In this document: positions 31,421 through 41,000 of the stretch, piece after piece | Layout of the letters: every line of letters starts with the position of its first letter | Position numbering within the stretch: the stretch's first letter is position 1 | Position numbers and translations under genes: made by a program | Assembly (NCBI RefSeq): GCF_003674095.1 | Contig: NZ_RDBF01000015.1 | Location: 1-56,936, forward strand | Source of the DNA: Aeromicrobium phragmitis | GTDB lineage: Bacteria > Actinomycetota > Actinomycetes > Propionibacteriales > Nocardioidaceae | DNA length: 56,936 bases | Reading direction: 5' to 3' | Notes under the pieces: generated by a model | Told to the model about the DNA's origin: nothing | What the model saw: only the letters and a program-made list of their open reading frames with translations | The model's database searches: none

Positions 31421-33174
31421 CGTGCGGGCTCCTTGCGGTGAGGCGATGTGGCGGTGGGCGCGACGCGGCGCGTCAGTCGGCGGCCGATGACGGTGGAGAC
31501 GGCCGCGAGTCCGATGATCACGACGGCGCTGAAGATGGCCCCGGCGGTGGCGTAGCCGTACTTGCCGCGGTCGTACTCGCGGAGGATCTCGACCGGCAGC
31601 GTTGCGAAGCTCGGCGGGGCCAGCATGGTCGTGGCGGCGAGGTCGAAGACCCCCGAGGCGAAGACCGCGACGAGCGCGGAGAGCACGGCCGGTGCGATGA
31701 GCGGCGCCACGATGGTCCGCAGCCGCCTGATGAGGGGGACTCCCGACAACGCCGCCGCGTGGAGCTGGGACTCGGGGACCTGGGCGAGTGCGCCGAGCTG
31801 GAGTCGCAGCGCCACGGGGACGGCGGCCGCGGTCCCGGCCAGCACGAGCAGGACGGGGCGGCCGTACAGATCCAGGCCGACGTGCGACAGCACGGGCTGG
31901 TTCCAGACGAAGATGTACCCCACGGCGAGCACGATGCCGGGAATCGCCAGGGTGATCGTGCTGGTCAGATCGATGAACCCGCGACCGGGGAATCGGGTGA
32001 ACGTCAACACGACGCCGATGAGGAAGCCGAGGATGGTTGCCAGGACCGCGACCGCGGCGGCGATGAGGAGGCTGTTGACCGCGCCCTCCAGTATCGTCGA
32101 GCCGCCCGTGGTGATGGCGCGATAGTGCTCAAGGGTCAGGTTCTCCCAGCTGGGCCCCCGAGACACCGAGTGCGAGAGAGACACGTACAGCGACGAACCT
32201 AGCGGAACGCCGAGGGAGAGGGCCGCGAACGCGACGACGAGAGCGCTCCAGCGCCACGGTCGTCGTGCGGGCGGGGCGACGAACGCCACCGACTGCGCGG
32301 TGAGCGATGCGAATCGGTGTCGCCGCAACAGACGCAGGTAGATGAGTACCGACAGCGACAGGATCGCGACGAGGTACAGCGAGAGGACCCCGGCCAGTTC
32401 GAATCTGACCGGGCTCTGACGCACCGAGGCGTAGATCGAGTAGGGCAGTGTCGGGAACTGGTAGGACGCGGACAGAGCCGCCGGCAGCCCGAAATCGCCG
32501 ATCGTGTCGATGAAGATCAGCACCGCCCCCGAGAGCGCCGCGGGAGCCAGCAGCGGCAGGCGTACGGTCCGCAGGATCGTCCAGCCCCGGGCGCCGCTGA
32601 GGGCCGCCGCGTGGCGGAGCGCCGGATCCTCCCAGTGGAGTGCCGCGGTGGTGGCGAGGTAGGAGAGCGGGAACCGGGTCAGGCTCATGATGACGATGAG
32701 GCCCCCGGGGGTGAAGACGAGATCGGCGAGCACGGTCGATCCGAAGATCGCCGTGAACGTGCCGGACGGGGAAGCGAACAAGACCCAGCCCTGGGCGAGG
32801 ATGAACGACGGCGTGACCAGCAGGACCCAGGCGCACACGTCGAGCAGCCGCGCCCCCGGGAAGCGCACCGTGTGGCGCAGGACGGCCAGGGCGAAGCCGA
32901 GGAGTCCACCACCGATCATGGCGCCCCCGGCGAGCACGAGCGAGTTGCGCAGCGACTGCTGCCACAGGGGCCGCTCGGCGATCTCGGCGAGCGTCTGCGG
33001 GCTGAACCCCCAGTCCCGGGTCAGGCCGATGCCGGGGAACACCGCCTGCACCAGCACGAAGATCACCGGTACCCCGACGAGCACCATGAGCGCCCCGATG
33101 ACCGCCCAGCCGAGGATGTCGCTCGCCGGGAGCCGTGGGATCGCGAGCGAACGTCGCGTCGTGGGCGTGCTCAC
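31417..33174 (-). CDS. ABC transporter permease, two fused transmembrane domains (FbpB/ThiP-like)
   Basis: The 585-residue membrane protein is two BPD-transporter permease halves in one chain, each with about six helices. Each half carries an EAA-like loop: ALSGARGWTILRTVRLPLL near residue 195 in the first and ALSGVPLIRRLRTIVAPLI near residue 480 in the second. Fused permeases of this length are characteristic of the ferric-iron (FbpB/SfuB), thiamine (ThiP) and phosphonate transporters. GTGA overlaps join it to both neighbouring genes, so the three proteins are produced together. Confidence 0.9.
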   Translation of the reverse strand: MSTPTTRRSLAIPRLPASDILGWAVIGALMVLVGVPVIFVLVQAVFPGIGLTRDWGFSPQTLAEIAERPLWQQSLRNSLVLAGGAMIGGGLLGFALAVLRHTVRFPGARLLDVCAWVLLVTPSFILAQGWVLFASPSGTFTAIFGSTVLADLVFTPGGLIVIMSLTRFPLSYLATTAALHWEDPALRHAAALSGARGWTILRTVRLPLLAPAALSGAVLIFIDTIGDFGLPAALSASYQFPTLPYSIYASVRQSPVRFELAGVLSLYLVAILSLSVLIYLRLLRRHRFASLTAQSVAFVAPPARRPWRWSALVVAFAALSLGVPLGSSLYVSLSHSVSRGPSWENLTLEHYRAITTGGSTILEGAVNSLLIAAAVAVLATILGFLIGVVLTFTRFPGRGFIDLTSTITLAIPGIVLAVGYIFVWNQPVLSHVGLDLYGRPVLLVLAGTAAAVPVALRLQLGALAQVPESQLHAAALSGVPLIRRLRTIVAPLIAPAVLSALVAVFASGVFDLAATTMLAPPSFATLPVEILREYDRGKYGYATAGAIFSAVVIIGLAAVSTVIGRRLTRRVAPTATSPHRKEPAR

Positions 33175-34232
33175 CGCGCCTGCTGGTCGGCGAACCAGTC
33201 CTTGATGGCGGCCTCGTGCTCGGCGGCGAACGAGGCGTCCGTCAGCAGCAGCGGGGCGTCGGCCGGACGATCGTCGGGGAGCGAGGAGGTGTCCACACCC
33301 TCGACGAGGGGCGTGAAGATGCCGTCGTCCTCACCGTGCTCCATGAGGTACTCGACGGTGTCGGCCTCGAGCAGCCAGTCGACGAGGGTGAGGGCAGCGC
33401 AGGGGCGCGGAGTGTCGGCACTGATGGCGACCGCGCGCACGACGCCGGGAGCGCCCTCGTCCGGCCAGACGAAATCGACGGGTTCGCCCGCCTCGATCAT
33501 CGAGTAGACGTTTTGCTCCTGCAGGGCCGCCACGGTGGTCTCGCCCGAGATCAATGCCTCGCCGACCGGGCCGTTCTTCTCGTAGGTGTGGAGGCCGTTG
33601 GCGAACAGGGTGTCGAAGTAGTCTTCGGCGCTGTCGGTCCCCAGATCCTGGAAGAACCAGGACACGACCGGATACGCCGGCGCGGCCACAGCCGGGTCGG
33701 CGATGCCGATGGGCGCGTACTTGGGCCGGGTCAGATCGGCCCACGTGCGCGGGGCGTCGGTCTCGCCGACGCGATCGGTGTTGTAGGCGATCACGGCCGC
33801 GGCGTGCTGGCTGAAGGGGACCCACGCGTGGTCATCGCGCAGCAGGGCCTGGCCTTCGGCTGTGAGCTGCTCGAGGTTGGTGAGCTGATGTCCGGTGAGT
33901 AGCTGATCGTCATCGGCCAGCGCCTCGAGGCTGCCGTGGCCGTCGAGGAGCACGACGTCCCACTGGGGGTTGTTGGCCTCGGCGGCGATGCGGGCGAGGA
34001 TCTCGCCACCGCCGAGATCGGCGATCTCGGTGCCGATGCCGGTGTCGTCGGTGAACTTGTCGCTGAGAGTCGACCCGAAGGGGTTGAGGTAGACCCGCAG
34101 ATCGCCGTCCTCGACGCTGCACGAGGCGGCATCGAGGTCGTCGGGCGAGGCTTCGGGCGACGCCGTCGAGGCGCAGGCGGTCAGCGTGGTGGCGGCGACA
34201 GCGGCCACCGCGATCAAGGCCGGAATACGCAT
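33171..34232 (-). CDS. ABC transporter substrate-binding lipoprotein (iron-type cluster D, substrate uncertain)
   Basis: The 353-residue precursor has a lipoprotein signal peptide (ALIAVAAVAATTLTAC with the lipobox Cys near residue 20) and an extracellular solute-binding fold: SVEDGDLRVYLNPFGS, EIADLGGGEILARI, WDVVLLDGHGSL, then PRTWADLTRPKYAP. The transporter type matches FbpA-like Fe3+ importers, but the adjacent tyrosine pair that coordinates iron in FbpA is not evident. Phosphonate or polyamine-type substrates remain possible. The ATG at 34232 has GGAGAT upstream; longer frames upstream are not conserved. A DtxR-like palindrome 26 nt upstream weakly favours iron. Confidence 0.82.
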   Translation of the reverse strand: MRIPALIAVAAVAATTLTACASTASPEASPDDLDAASCSVEDGDLRVYLNPFGSTLSDKFTDDTGIGTEIADLGGGEILARIAAEANNPQWDVVLLDGHGSLEALADDDQLLTGHQLTNLEQLTAEGQALLRDDHAWVPFSQHAAAVIAYNTDRVGETDAPRTWADLTRPKYAPIGIADPAVAAPAYPVVSWFFQDLGTDSAEDYFDTLFANGLHTYEKNGPVGEALISGETTVAALQEQNVYSMIEAGEPVDFVWPDEGAPGVVRAVAISADTPRPCAALTLVDWLLEADTVEYLMEHGEDDGIFTPLVEGVDTSSLPDDRPADAPLLLTDASFAAEHEAAIKDWFADQQAR

Positions 34233-34257
34233 GGGGATCTCCGTTTCGGTTCGGTGT

Positions 34258-34276
34258 CGAGGTGTCGACGACCTCA
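34258..34276 (-). promoter_or_regulatory. Candidate DtxR/IdeR-type metal-repressor box upstream of the ABC importer
   Basis: CG-AGGT-GTCGACG-ACCT-CA reproduces the 19-bp layout of the iron box, with AGGT and ACCT half-sites 11 nt apart, and lies 26 nt before the binding-protein ATG. The central bases do not match TAGSCTA. About one AGGT-N7-ACCT is expected per 65 kb by chance, so position carries most of the weight. Confidence 0.4.
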
Positions 34277-34544
34277 GCGTGGCGAGCTGAGGTGAACACC
34301 GTCCTCGTGCCGCTGCCACGATCCTCGTGCGCCGCAGTGAACGTCCGAAGACTCCGTGCCCCACCGACACCCGCTGTTCACGAGTCGTTCGATCGCTGTT
34401 GGATCGTCGGGCATCCACAGGTCACCTGGTGGGGTGGCGCATGATGTCGGTGCCCCTGTCCTCGTCGGCTCGAGCGGCGAGTGAGTACACACGCTCGCCC
34501 ACGCGGTGGGGGACCGCTCACCGCCCACCGCGAGCGGCGAGCGT

Positions 34545-34550
34545 TAGCGT
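34545..34550 (+). promoter_or_regulatory. -10 element (TAGCGT) of the alkyltransferase-like - adnAB operon
   Basis: TAGCGT lies 9 nt before the ATG at 34560, predicting a leader of only about 3 nt. Confidence 0.4.
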
Positions 34551-34559
34551 GACTCCACC

Positions 34560-34847
34560 ATGAACGAGCGGTTCACCGAACGCGTCCTGGCCCGGGTGGA
34601 GCAGATTCCCCCGGGCCAGGTGCTCACGTTCGGCCTCATCGCCGAGGACCTCGGCGAGGGCGGGCCCCGGCAGGTCGGGCAGGTCATGTCCCGGGTCGGT
34701 CACGTCGTCTGCTGGTGGCGAGTCGTGCGTGCCGACGGCACCTTGCCGGCTCATCTGATGCTGGAGGCGCAGGAGCACTGGGCGCGTGAGGGCACGCCGG
34801 TGCGCCGCGGGCGGGTGGATGTGCCCCGCGCTGTCGGTGGCGTCTGA
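34560..34847 (+). CDS. Alkyltransferase-like (ATL) DNA-damage recognition protein
   Basis: The 95-residue protein is a C-terminal MGMT domain. PPGQVLTFGLIAEDLG forms the helix-turn-helix-like segment and GPRQVGQVMSRVGHVV precedes the active-site region. In true methyltransferases the site reads PCHRV; here it is CWWRVV, with the acceptor Cys replaced by Trp. That is the ATL signature: it binds O6-alkylguanine and flags it for nucleotide-excision repair without removing the group. It heads a run into adnA and adnB, grouping DNA-damage sensing with break processing. The mycobacterial relative (Rv3204) has the same neighbourhood. Confidence 0.88.
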   Translation: MNERFTERVLARVEQIPPGQVLTFGLIAEDLGEGGPRQVGQVMSRVGHVVCWWRVVRADGTLPAHLMLEAQEHWAREGTPVRRGRVDVPRAVGGV

Positions 34848-34859
34848 TTGCATGGCGTC

Positions 34860-37800
34860 ATGCCCTCGTCGCCCGTGGAGTACCGCCTCGTCCGCCCGGA
34901 CACCGCGGCCGCCCCTGCGCCGCAGCTCGACGAGAGCCAGCAGGCGGTGGTCGACCACCGTGGCGGACCTCTGCTCGTGCTGGCCGGGCCGGGCACCGGC
35001 AAGACCACCACGATCGTCGAGGTCGTCGTCGACCGCATCGCCCGTGAGGAACTGCGCCCCGAGCAGATCCTCGTCCTGACCTTCAGTCGCAAGGCAGCCG
35101 AGGAGTTGCGCGAGCGCATCGCCGCCCGACTCGCCGGCTCGGCCGGCGTCGTGCCGGCCATGACCTTCCACGCCTTCTGTTACGCGCTGGTGCGCGAGTT
35201 CTCCGACCCCGAGGCGTTCGCCGCTCCGCCCACGTTGCTCACGGCTCCAGAACGCGACGCCGTCATCGCCGAGCTCCTCGCCGGTCACGACGTCGAGTCC
35301 TGGCCGGCATCGCTGCGCCAGGCACTGCGCACGCGCGGGTTCGCGGGGGAGGTGCAGTCCTTCATGGCGCAGCTCGCGGCGCGGGGCCTCGACGCCGCCG
35401 ACCTCCGCGAGCTCGCCGCGGCCCGCCAGCGCCCGGACTGGGCACGCCTGGCCGACGCCATCGAGGAGTACGACCAGGTCACCGGCCTGCAGAACCTCGC
35501 CGACTACACGAACCTCGTCACGTCGGCCCGTCAATTGATCGACGACCCCCGCATCGGCGCACAGCTGCGCGAGCGGTTCGGGCTCGTCGTGGTCGACGAG
35601 TACCAGGACACCGATCCGCTCCAGGTCGACCTGCTCCATGAACTGGCGGGGGACGGTCGCGACCTCGTCGTGGTGGGCGATCACGATCAGGCGATCTACG
35701 GCTTCCGCGGCGCCGATCCCGCGGGCATCGCGCAGTTCCCCGAGCAGTTCGGCACCCCTGCCGCGCCCGCGCGCGTGCTGGCACTGCGGGTCACCCGGCG
35801 GTTCGGGCCGGAGATCCTGCGGGCCGCCCACACCGTGCTCGGCCCGGTCGGACACCAGGGGAGCCTCGACCCGGAGATCCTGCGACGCCACCGCGAGGTC
35901 AGCTCGCGGGCGCCCTATCCGGGCGAGGTGCGGGTCGAGACGTACGCCTCGGCCACGGCGGAGGCGGAGCACATCGCCGATCTCCTGCGCCGCGCCCACC
36001 TCGACCAGCAGCTGCCGTGGTCGGACATGGCGGTGCTCGTGCGCACCGGCAGCGATCTGGCCCGGCTGCAGCGCGCGCTGGTTCCCGCCGGGGTGCCGGT
36101 CGAGGTGGCCGGTGACGAGATCCCGCTGACCGCCGAGCCGGCGGTCCGCGCCCTGCTGTCGGCGCTCGAGGCCGCCGACCTCCTTGCGCGGGGGTTCCCG
36201 CTCGATCCCGAGCACGCGCAGGTCGTGCTCAGCGGGCCGCTCGGCGAGCTCGACGCGCCCGCCCTGCGGCGACTCGGCCGGGCCCTGCGACAGCGTGCGC
36301 CCGAGCGCCGTTCCACCGAGCTGACCGCCGACGCCCTCAGCGATCCGGCGATGCTCGGCTTCGGGCGGCTCGAGCCGGCCACCGCCGAGGCCGTGGAGCG
36401 CGCCCGACGGCTCGCCGCCCTGCTGCGGCGCGCCGCGAAGCAGATCAGTGACGGTGAGCCGCCCGAGCAGGCGTTGTGGACCCTCTGGGACGGGACGGAC
36501 TGGCCGCAGCGACTTCTCACCCAGTGGGAGTCCGGGGGAGAGGGCCGGCTCACGGCCGATCGCGACCTCGACGCGGTGGTGGCCTTGTTCCACCACGCCG
36601 CCCGCACCGAGGAACGCAAGCAGCGGGTGAGCGTCGCCAACTTCATCGCCGAACTGCGGGCTCAGCAGATCCCGGCCGATCAGCTCGTCGGCTCGCAGAG
36701 CCGGCCCGATGCCGTTCGGTTGATGACCGCGCACCGTTCCAAGGGCCTCGAGTGGCCGCTCGTCGTCGTGGCCGGCGTGCAGGAGGAGCGATGGCCCGAT
36801 CTGCGGCACCGCGGCTCGTTGCTCCAGGCGGAGGCGCTCGACGGTGCCCACGCCGCCTCCCGAAGCGACCGGCTCCGCGAGGAACGGCGGCTCTTCTACG
36901 TCGCGTGCACGCGGGCCAGCCGCACGCTCGTCGTCACCGCGGTCGAGACGCCCACCGACGACGGCGATCAGCCCTCCCGCTTCGTCCGCGCCCTGCTGGA
37001 CGCGGGGTTCGGGCCCGCCGACCCCGGCGTACTGCCGCGGGCGAGGCCCCGTCGGCCGCTGTCGCTGCGCGGTGTGGTCGCCCAGCTGCGCAGCTACGCC
37101 GGGCACCCTGATGTCGCTCTGCGCGACGAGGCCGCCGCGATGCTCGCCGAGATCGCGCGCCACGACGTCTGGGCCGGCCGCGCCGCGCATCCGGATCGGT
37201 GGTGGGGCACGCGCGAGCTCACGATCAACGAGCACCCGCTCAAGGACCCGGACGCCCCCATCGTGTTGTCCGGCTCGTCGGTCGCGGAGATCGCCAGCTG
37301 TTCACTCAAGTGGTTCCTCTCGCGCGAGGCCCGCGGCACACGCGGCAGCTCCACCGCGCAGGGCTTCGGCCTCGTCGTCCACGCGATCGCTGCCGACATC
37401 GTGCGGCGCGACGTCCGCGAGCCCGACCTGGCCGAGATGGAAGGGCACCTCGACGAGGTCTGGGACCGGCTCGACCACCAGGCGCCGTGGATCAGCGCGC
37501 GCGAGAAGGCCGATGCGCGCACCGCCCTGCTGCGCTTCGCGCGGTGGCACGCGGCCAATCCGCGTACGCCGCTGGCCGCCGAGCACGCGTTCGAGGTCGA
37601 GCTGGAGCTCGACGGGGAGCGGGCGGTCCTGAAGGGATCGATGGACCGCGTCGAGCTCGACGCCGAGGGGCGCGTGCACGTCGTCGACTTCAAGACCTCG
37701 AAGAACGCCCCCAAAGCCGCCGAGGTCGCCGCGCACCCGCAGTTGGGCGTCTACCAGCTCGCCGTCGCGCACGGTGCCACCGAGGAGCTCGCCCCGGGTG

Positions 37801-38057
37801 CGCCGTCCGGCGGCGCCGAGCTGGTGCAGCTGCGCCAGCCTGCGGGCGCCAAGCATCCCGACGTGCCCAAGGTGCAGCCGCAGGACGCACCGGCAGCGGC
37901 GGAGCCGTTCTTCGCCCTCGACCTGGTCCGCGACTCCATCCGGGTCATGCGCGAGGAGCGCTTCGTCGCGATGCCCGACACGTGCTCGTTCTGCGAGTTC
38001 CAGATGGTGTGCCCGTCCACCACCGCGTTCACCATCGGCGGAGGGGAGCAGGCATGA
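34860..38057 (+). CDS. adnA: AdnA, helicase-nuclease subunit (UvrD-like helicase with Fe-S nuclease domain)
   Basis: AdnAB resects DNA double-strand breaks in actinobacteria. This 1065-residue subunit has an N-terminal UvrD motor: Q-motif QLDESQQAVVDHRGG, Walker A AGPGTGKTTTIVE, ILVLTFSRKAAEELRERI, Walker B LVVVDEYQDTDPLQ, GDHDQAIYGFRGA and LMTAHRSKGLEWPLVVV. A PD-(D/E)XK nuclease domain follows in the last 250 residues with HVVDFKTSKNAPK. Cysteines in EIASCSLKWFLS and in the DTCSFCEFQMVCP cluster are placed as in Fe-S nucleases of the AddB/AdnA type. The ATG at 34860 is preferred to TTG 34848. Its stop overlaps adnB as ATGA. Confidence 0.92.
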   Translation: MPSSPVEYRLVRPDTAAAPAPQLDESQQAVVDHRGGPLLVLAGPGTGKTTTIVEVVVDRIAREELRPEQILVLTFSRKAAEELRERIAARLAGSAGVVPAMTFHAFCYALVREFSDPEAFAAPPTLLTAPERDAVIAELLAGHDVESWPASLRQALRTRGFAGEVQSFMAQLAARGLDAADLRELAAARQRPDWARLADAIEEYDQVTGLQNLADYTNLVTSARQLIDDPRIGAQLRERFGLVVVDEYQDTDPLQVDLLHELAGDGRDLVVVGDHDQAIYGFRGADPAGIAQFPEQFGTPAAPARVLALRVTRRFGPEILRAAHTVLGPVGHQGSLDPEILRRHREVSSRAPYPGEVRVETYASATAEAEHIADLLRRAHLDQQLPWSDMAVLVRTGSDLARLQRALVPAGVPVEVAGDEIPLTAEPAVRALLSALEAADLLARGFPLDPEHAQVVLSGPLGELDAPALRRLGRALRQRAPERRSTELTADALSDPAMLGFGRLEPATAEAVERARRLAALLRRAAKQISDGEPPEQALWTLWDGTDWPQRLLTQWESGGEGRLTADRDLDAVVALFHHAARTEERKQRVSVANFIAELRAQQIPADQLVGSQSRPDAVRLMTAHRSKGLEWPLVVVAGVQEERWPDLRHRGSLLQAEALDGAHAASRSDRLREERRLFYVACTRASRTLVVTAVETPTDDGDQPSRFVRALLDAGFGPADPGVLPRARPRRPLSLRGVVAQLRSYAGHPDVALRDEAAAMLAEIARHDVWAGRAAHPDRWWGTRELTINEHPLKDPDAPIVLSGSSVAEIASCSLKWFLSREARGTRGSSTAQGFGLVVHAIAADIVRRDVREPDLAEMEGHLDEVWDRLDHQAPWISAREKADARTALLRFARWHAANPRTPLAAEHAFEVELELDGERAVLKGSMDRVELDAEGRVHVVDFKTSKNAPKAAEVAAHPQLGVYQLAVAHGATEELAPGAPSGGAELVQLRQPAGAKHPDVPKVQPQDAPAAAEPFFALDLVRDSIRVMREERFVAMPDTCSFCEFQMVCPSTTAFTIGGGEQA

Positions 38058-41000
38058 AGCTGGTGCGCGATCCCGATCACCTGCGCGAGATCCTGGGCAT
38101 CCCGTTCAGCGCGGAGCAGATGGCGGCGATCACCGCCGACCCGCACCGACCCCAGGCCATCATCGCCGGGGCCGGCTCAGGCAAGACGGCCGTCATGGCC
38201 GCGCGCGTCGTGTGGCTCGTCGGGCACGAGGAGATCGACCCCGCGCGCATCCTCGGGCTGACGTTCACCGCCAAGGCGGCCGGCGAGCTCGCCACCCGGG
38301 TGCGACGGTCGCTCGATCTCATCGGCGACTTCTCGCTCGAGTACGGCGAGCCGACCATCTCGACCTATCACGCCTTCGCCGGCATGCTCATCTCCGAGCA
38401 CGGCCTGCGGCTCGGCGTGGAACCGGATCTGCGGGTGCTCGCCGACGCCACCCGCTTCCAGATCGCCGCCCGGGTGGTGCGCGGCTACGACGGGCCGCTC
38501 TCGCACGTCTCGGCGTGGATGCCCACCACCATCACCGACCTGCTCGCGCTCGACGCGCAGCTGTCGGAGCACCTCGTCGCACCGCAGCGGCTTCGCGAGT
38601 ACGACGCCCGCATCATCGCCGAGGTCGAATCGGTCGACAAGCAGCTCGCCTTGCATCGGGACATCGCCGATCGAGCCCGCAAGCGCACCGAGCTGAGCCG
38701 TCTGGTCGACGCCTATCGCACCGCCAAGCTCGACGCCGGCGTCATGGACTTCTCCGACCAGATGTCCTGGGGCGCCCAACTCGCGCAGCTGCCGGAGGTG
38801 GGCACGGCGCTGCGCGAGCGATTCGAGGTGGTCCTGCTCGACGAGTACCAGGACACCTCGGTCGCCCAGCGCGACCTGTTGCGGGCGCTCTTCGCCGGCC
38901 AGGGGATCAGCGCCGTGGGCGATCCGGCTCAGGGGATCTACGGGTGGCGTGGTGCCGCCTCGGGCAACCTCGCCGCGTTCCTCGACGATTTTCCCGCGCA
39001 CGACGGCGGGCGCGGGGAGTTGCACTCGCTCGCGGTGAGCCGGCGCTGCGCTCCGGAGATCATCGACCTCGCGGGCGTCATCGCCGCCGAGTACTACGCC
39101 GATCCGGCGGTCGCCAAGGTCGTCACGCCGCTGCAAGCGGCACCGGAGAACCCGCCCGGCGAGGTGTCGGTGGCGCTACACCAGGGCGTCGTCGAGGAGA
39201 TCGAGGCGCTCGTCGAGCTGATCGCCGAGGCCGGCGAACGAGCGCGTGAGGCCGGACGCGAGCAGACCTGGCGCGAGATCGCCGTGCTGGTACGAGCCAC
39301 GAGCGAGAACACCGAGATCGTCCAGGCGCTCCGTCGCCGTGGCATTCCGGTCGAGATCGTCGGGCTCACCGGCCTGTTGAGCCAGCCCGAGGTGCTCGAC
39401 GTCCTCGCCGTCCTCGAACTGCTCGAGGACGTCACGGCCAATCCCGCCATGCTGCGGCTGCTCACCGGCCCCAGATGGCGCATCGGCGACCGCGATCTCG
39501 CCCTCCTCGGCAAACGTGCCGCCCACCTCGGCCGCATCTGGCGCGACGACAACGACGCGGACGATCCCGCCGGTCGGCTGCAGGCCGACCTCGAGCAGGC
39601 CACGGCAGGCACCGACCCGACCGAGATCGTCGCGCTCGCCGAGGCCGTGGAGGATCCGGGCGACCTCCCGTACTCCGACGCCGCGCGCGAGCGCTTCGCC
39701 GAGCTCGCGACGATGCTGTCGCGGCTGCGGCGCCACGTCCACGAGCCGCTGCTCGACCTCGCCCGCCGGGTCGTCACCGAGCTCGACCTCGACGTCGAGC
39801 TCGCCACCGAGCAGATCTCCTCGGACAACCTGACCCTCCTGCTCGACGCGATCGGCGACTACGCGCAGTTCGACCGCTACGCCTCGCTGTCCGGGCTGCT
39901 GGCGTATCTGCAGGCCGAGACCGAGTTCAACAAGGGCATGGAGCTCAGCGCGCCCTCCGAGGCCGACTCCGTCAAGCTGCTCACGGTGCACAAGTCCAAG
40001 GGTCTGGAATTCGACGAGGTGTTCGTGCCGTTCGTGTCCGACGGCGTCTTTCCCGACGCCAAGGGCCGCGCGCGGTGGACCACGAACGCCAGCGTCCTGC
40101 CCGTCGCTCTGCGCGGCGACGCCGACTTCGTCCCGGACATCGAGGAGTTCACCTCCGCCGGCGACGCGGACTTCAGGGCGCGCTGCAAGGCCGACGCGCT
40201 CATGGAGGAGATCCGCCTCGGCTATGTCGCGTTCACGCGCGCGCGCCACCGGTTGCACGTGAGCGGGCACCGCTGGGGCCGCACGCAGCTCAAGCCGCGC
40301 AAGGTCTCCCGGTTCCTGGACGATGTCCGTCGCTGGCTGGGTGAGCGCGGCGTCGAGCCGCTCGTGTGGTCGCCGGAACCGGCCGAGGACGAGCAGAATC
40401 CGCACGTCGACGCCACCACCTACGCCTGGCCCATGCCGCTGCACGGCATGGAGCCGCGGCGCGCCTTCGCCGACGACGTCCGCCGTCACCTCGGCGCCAC
40501 CGAAGCACTGCCGATCACCGTCCACCCCGAGCTCATGCAGATCCGCGCCGAGCTGGACCTGCTGATCGAGGAGGCGAGCGACGCCGAGTCGTCCGTCGTC
40601 GAGGTGATGCTGCCGCCGGCCCTGTCGGCCACCTCGGCACTCGCGCTGGCCGAGGACGAGACGTCGTTCGCTCGCGCGCTGGCCCGTCCGATGCCGCGTC
40701 GGCCGTCCTCGGCCGCGCGTTTCGGTACGCGCCTGCACGCCTGGATCGAGGCGCGCTACGGTCAGCAGACGTTGCTGGACCCGGGCGATCTCCCAGGCCG
40801 GGCCGACACCGAGGTGCTCGACGACGCCGACCTCGCGGCGCTGCAGAAGGCCTTCGAGGCCGGGCCCTTCGCCGAGCGCGAGCCGGTCGCGATCGAGGCG
40901 CCGTTCTCGCTGCGCCTCGGCGGTCAGCAGCTCATCGGGCGGATCGACGCGGTGTTCGCCACCGACGACGGCTTCGAGGTCGTCGACTGGAAGACCAATC

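Larger units (their letters stand above)
34233..34559. other. 327-bp divergent intergenic region between the importer and the alkyltransferase-like gene
   Basis: I see no gene here. It contains the DtxR-like box at 34258-34276, an adjacent dyad ACCTCAGC-N7-GCTGAGGT at 34271-34293, and a TAGCGT -10 element at 34545-34550 for the rightward gene. Short frames on both strands lack ribosome sites and conservation. Confidence 0.6.

Noticed and set aside
34271..34293. ACCTCAGC-N7-GCTGAGGT as a second iron box
   Set aside because: The half-sites are in the reverse order to the DtxR consensus, so I list it only as a neighbouring dyad.
34518..37235. 905-codon open frame on the minus strand, with others such as 21018-23717, 39176-41062, 6790-8661, 13161-14660 and 54182-55933
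   Set aside because: They are antisense or frame-shifted images of clear genes, a usual effect of high GC codon use; they lack domain motifs, are rich in Arg/Ala/His or Asp/Val/Leu runs, and have no start signals.
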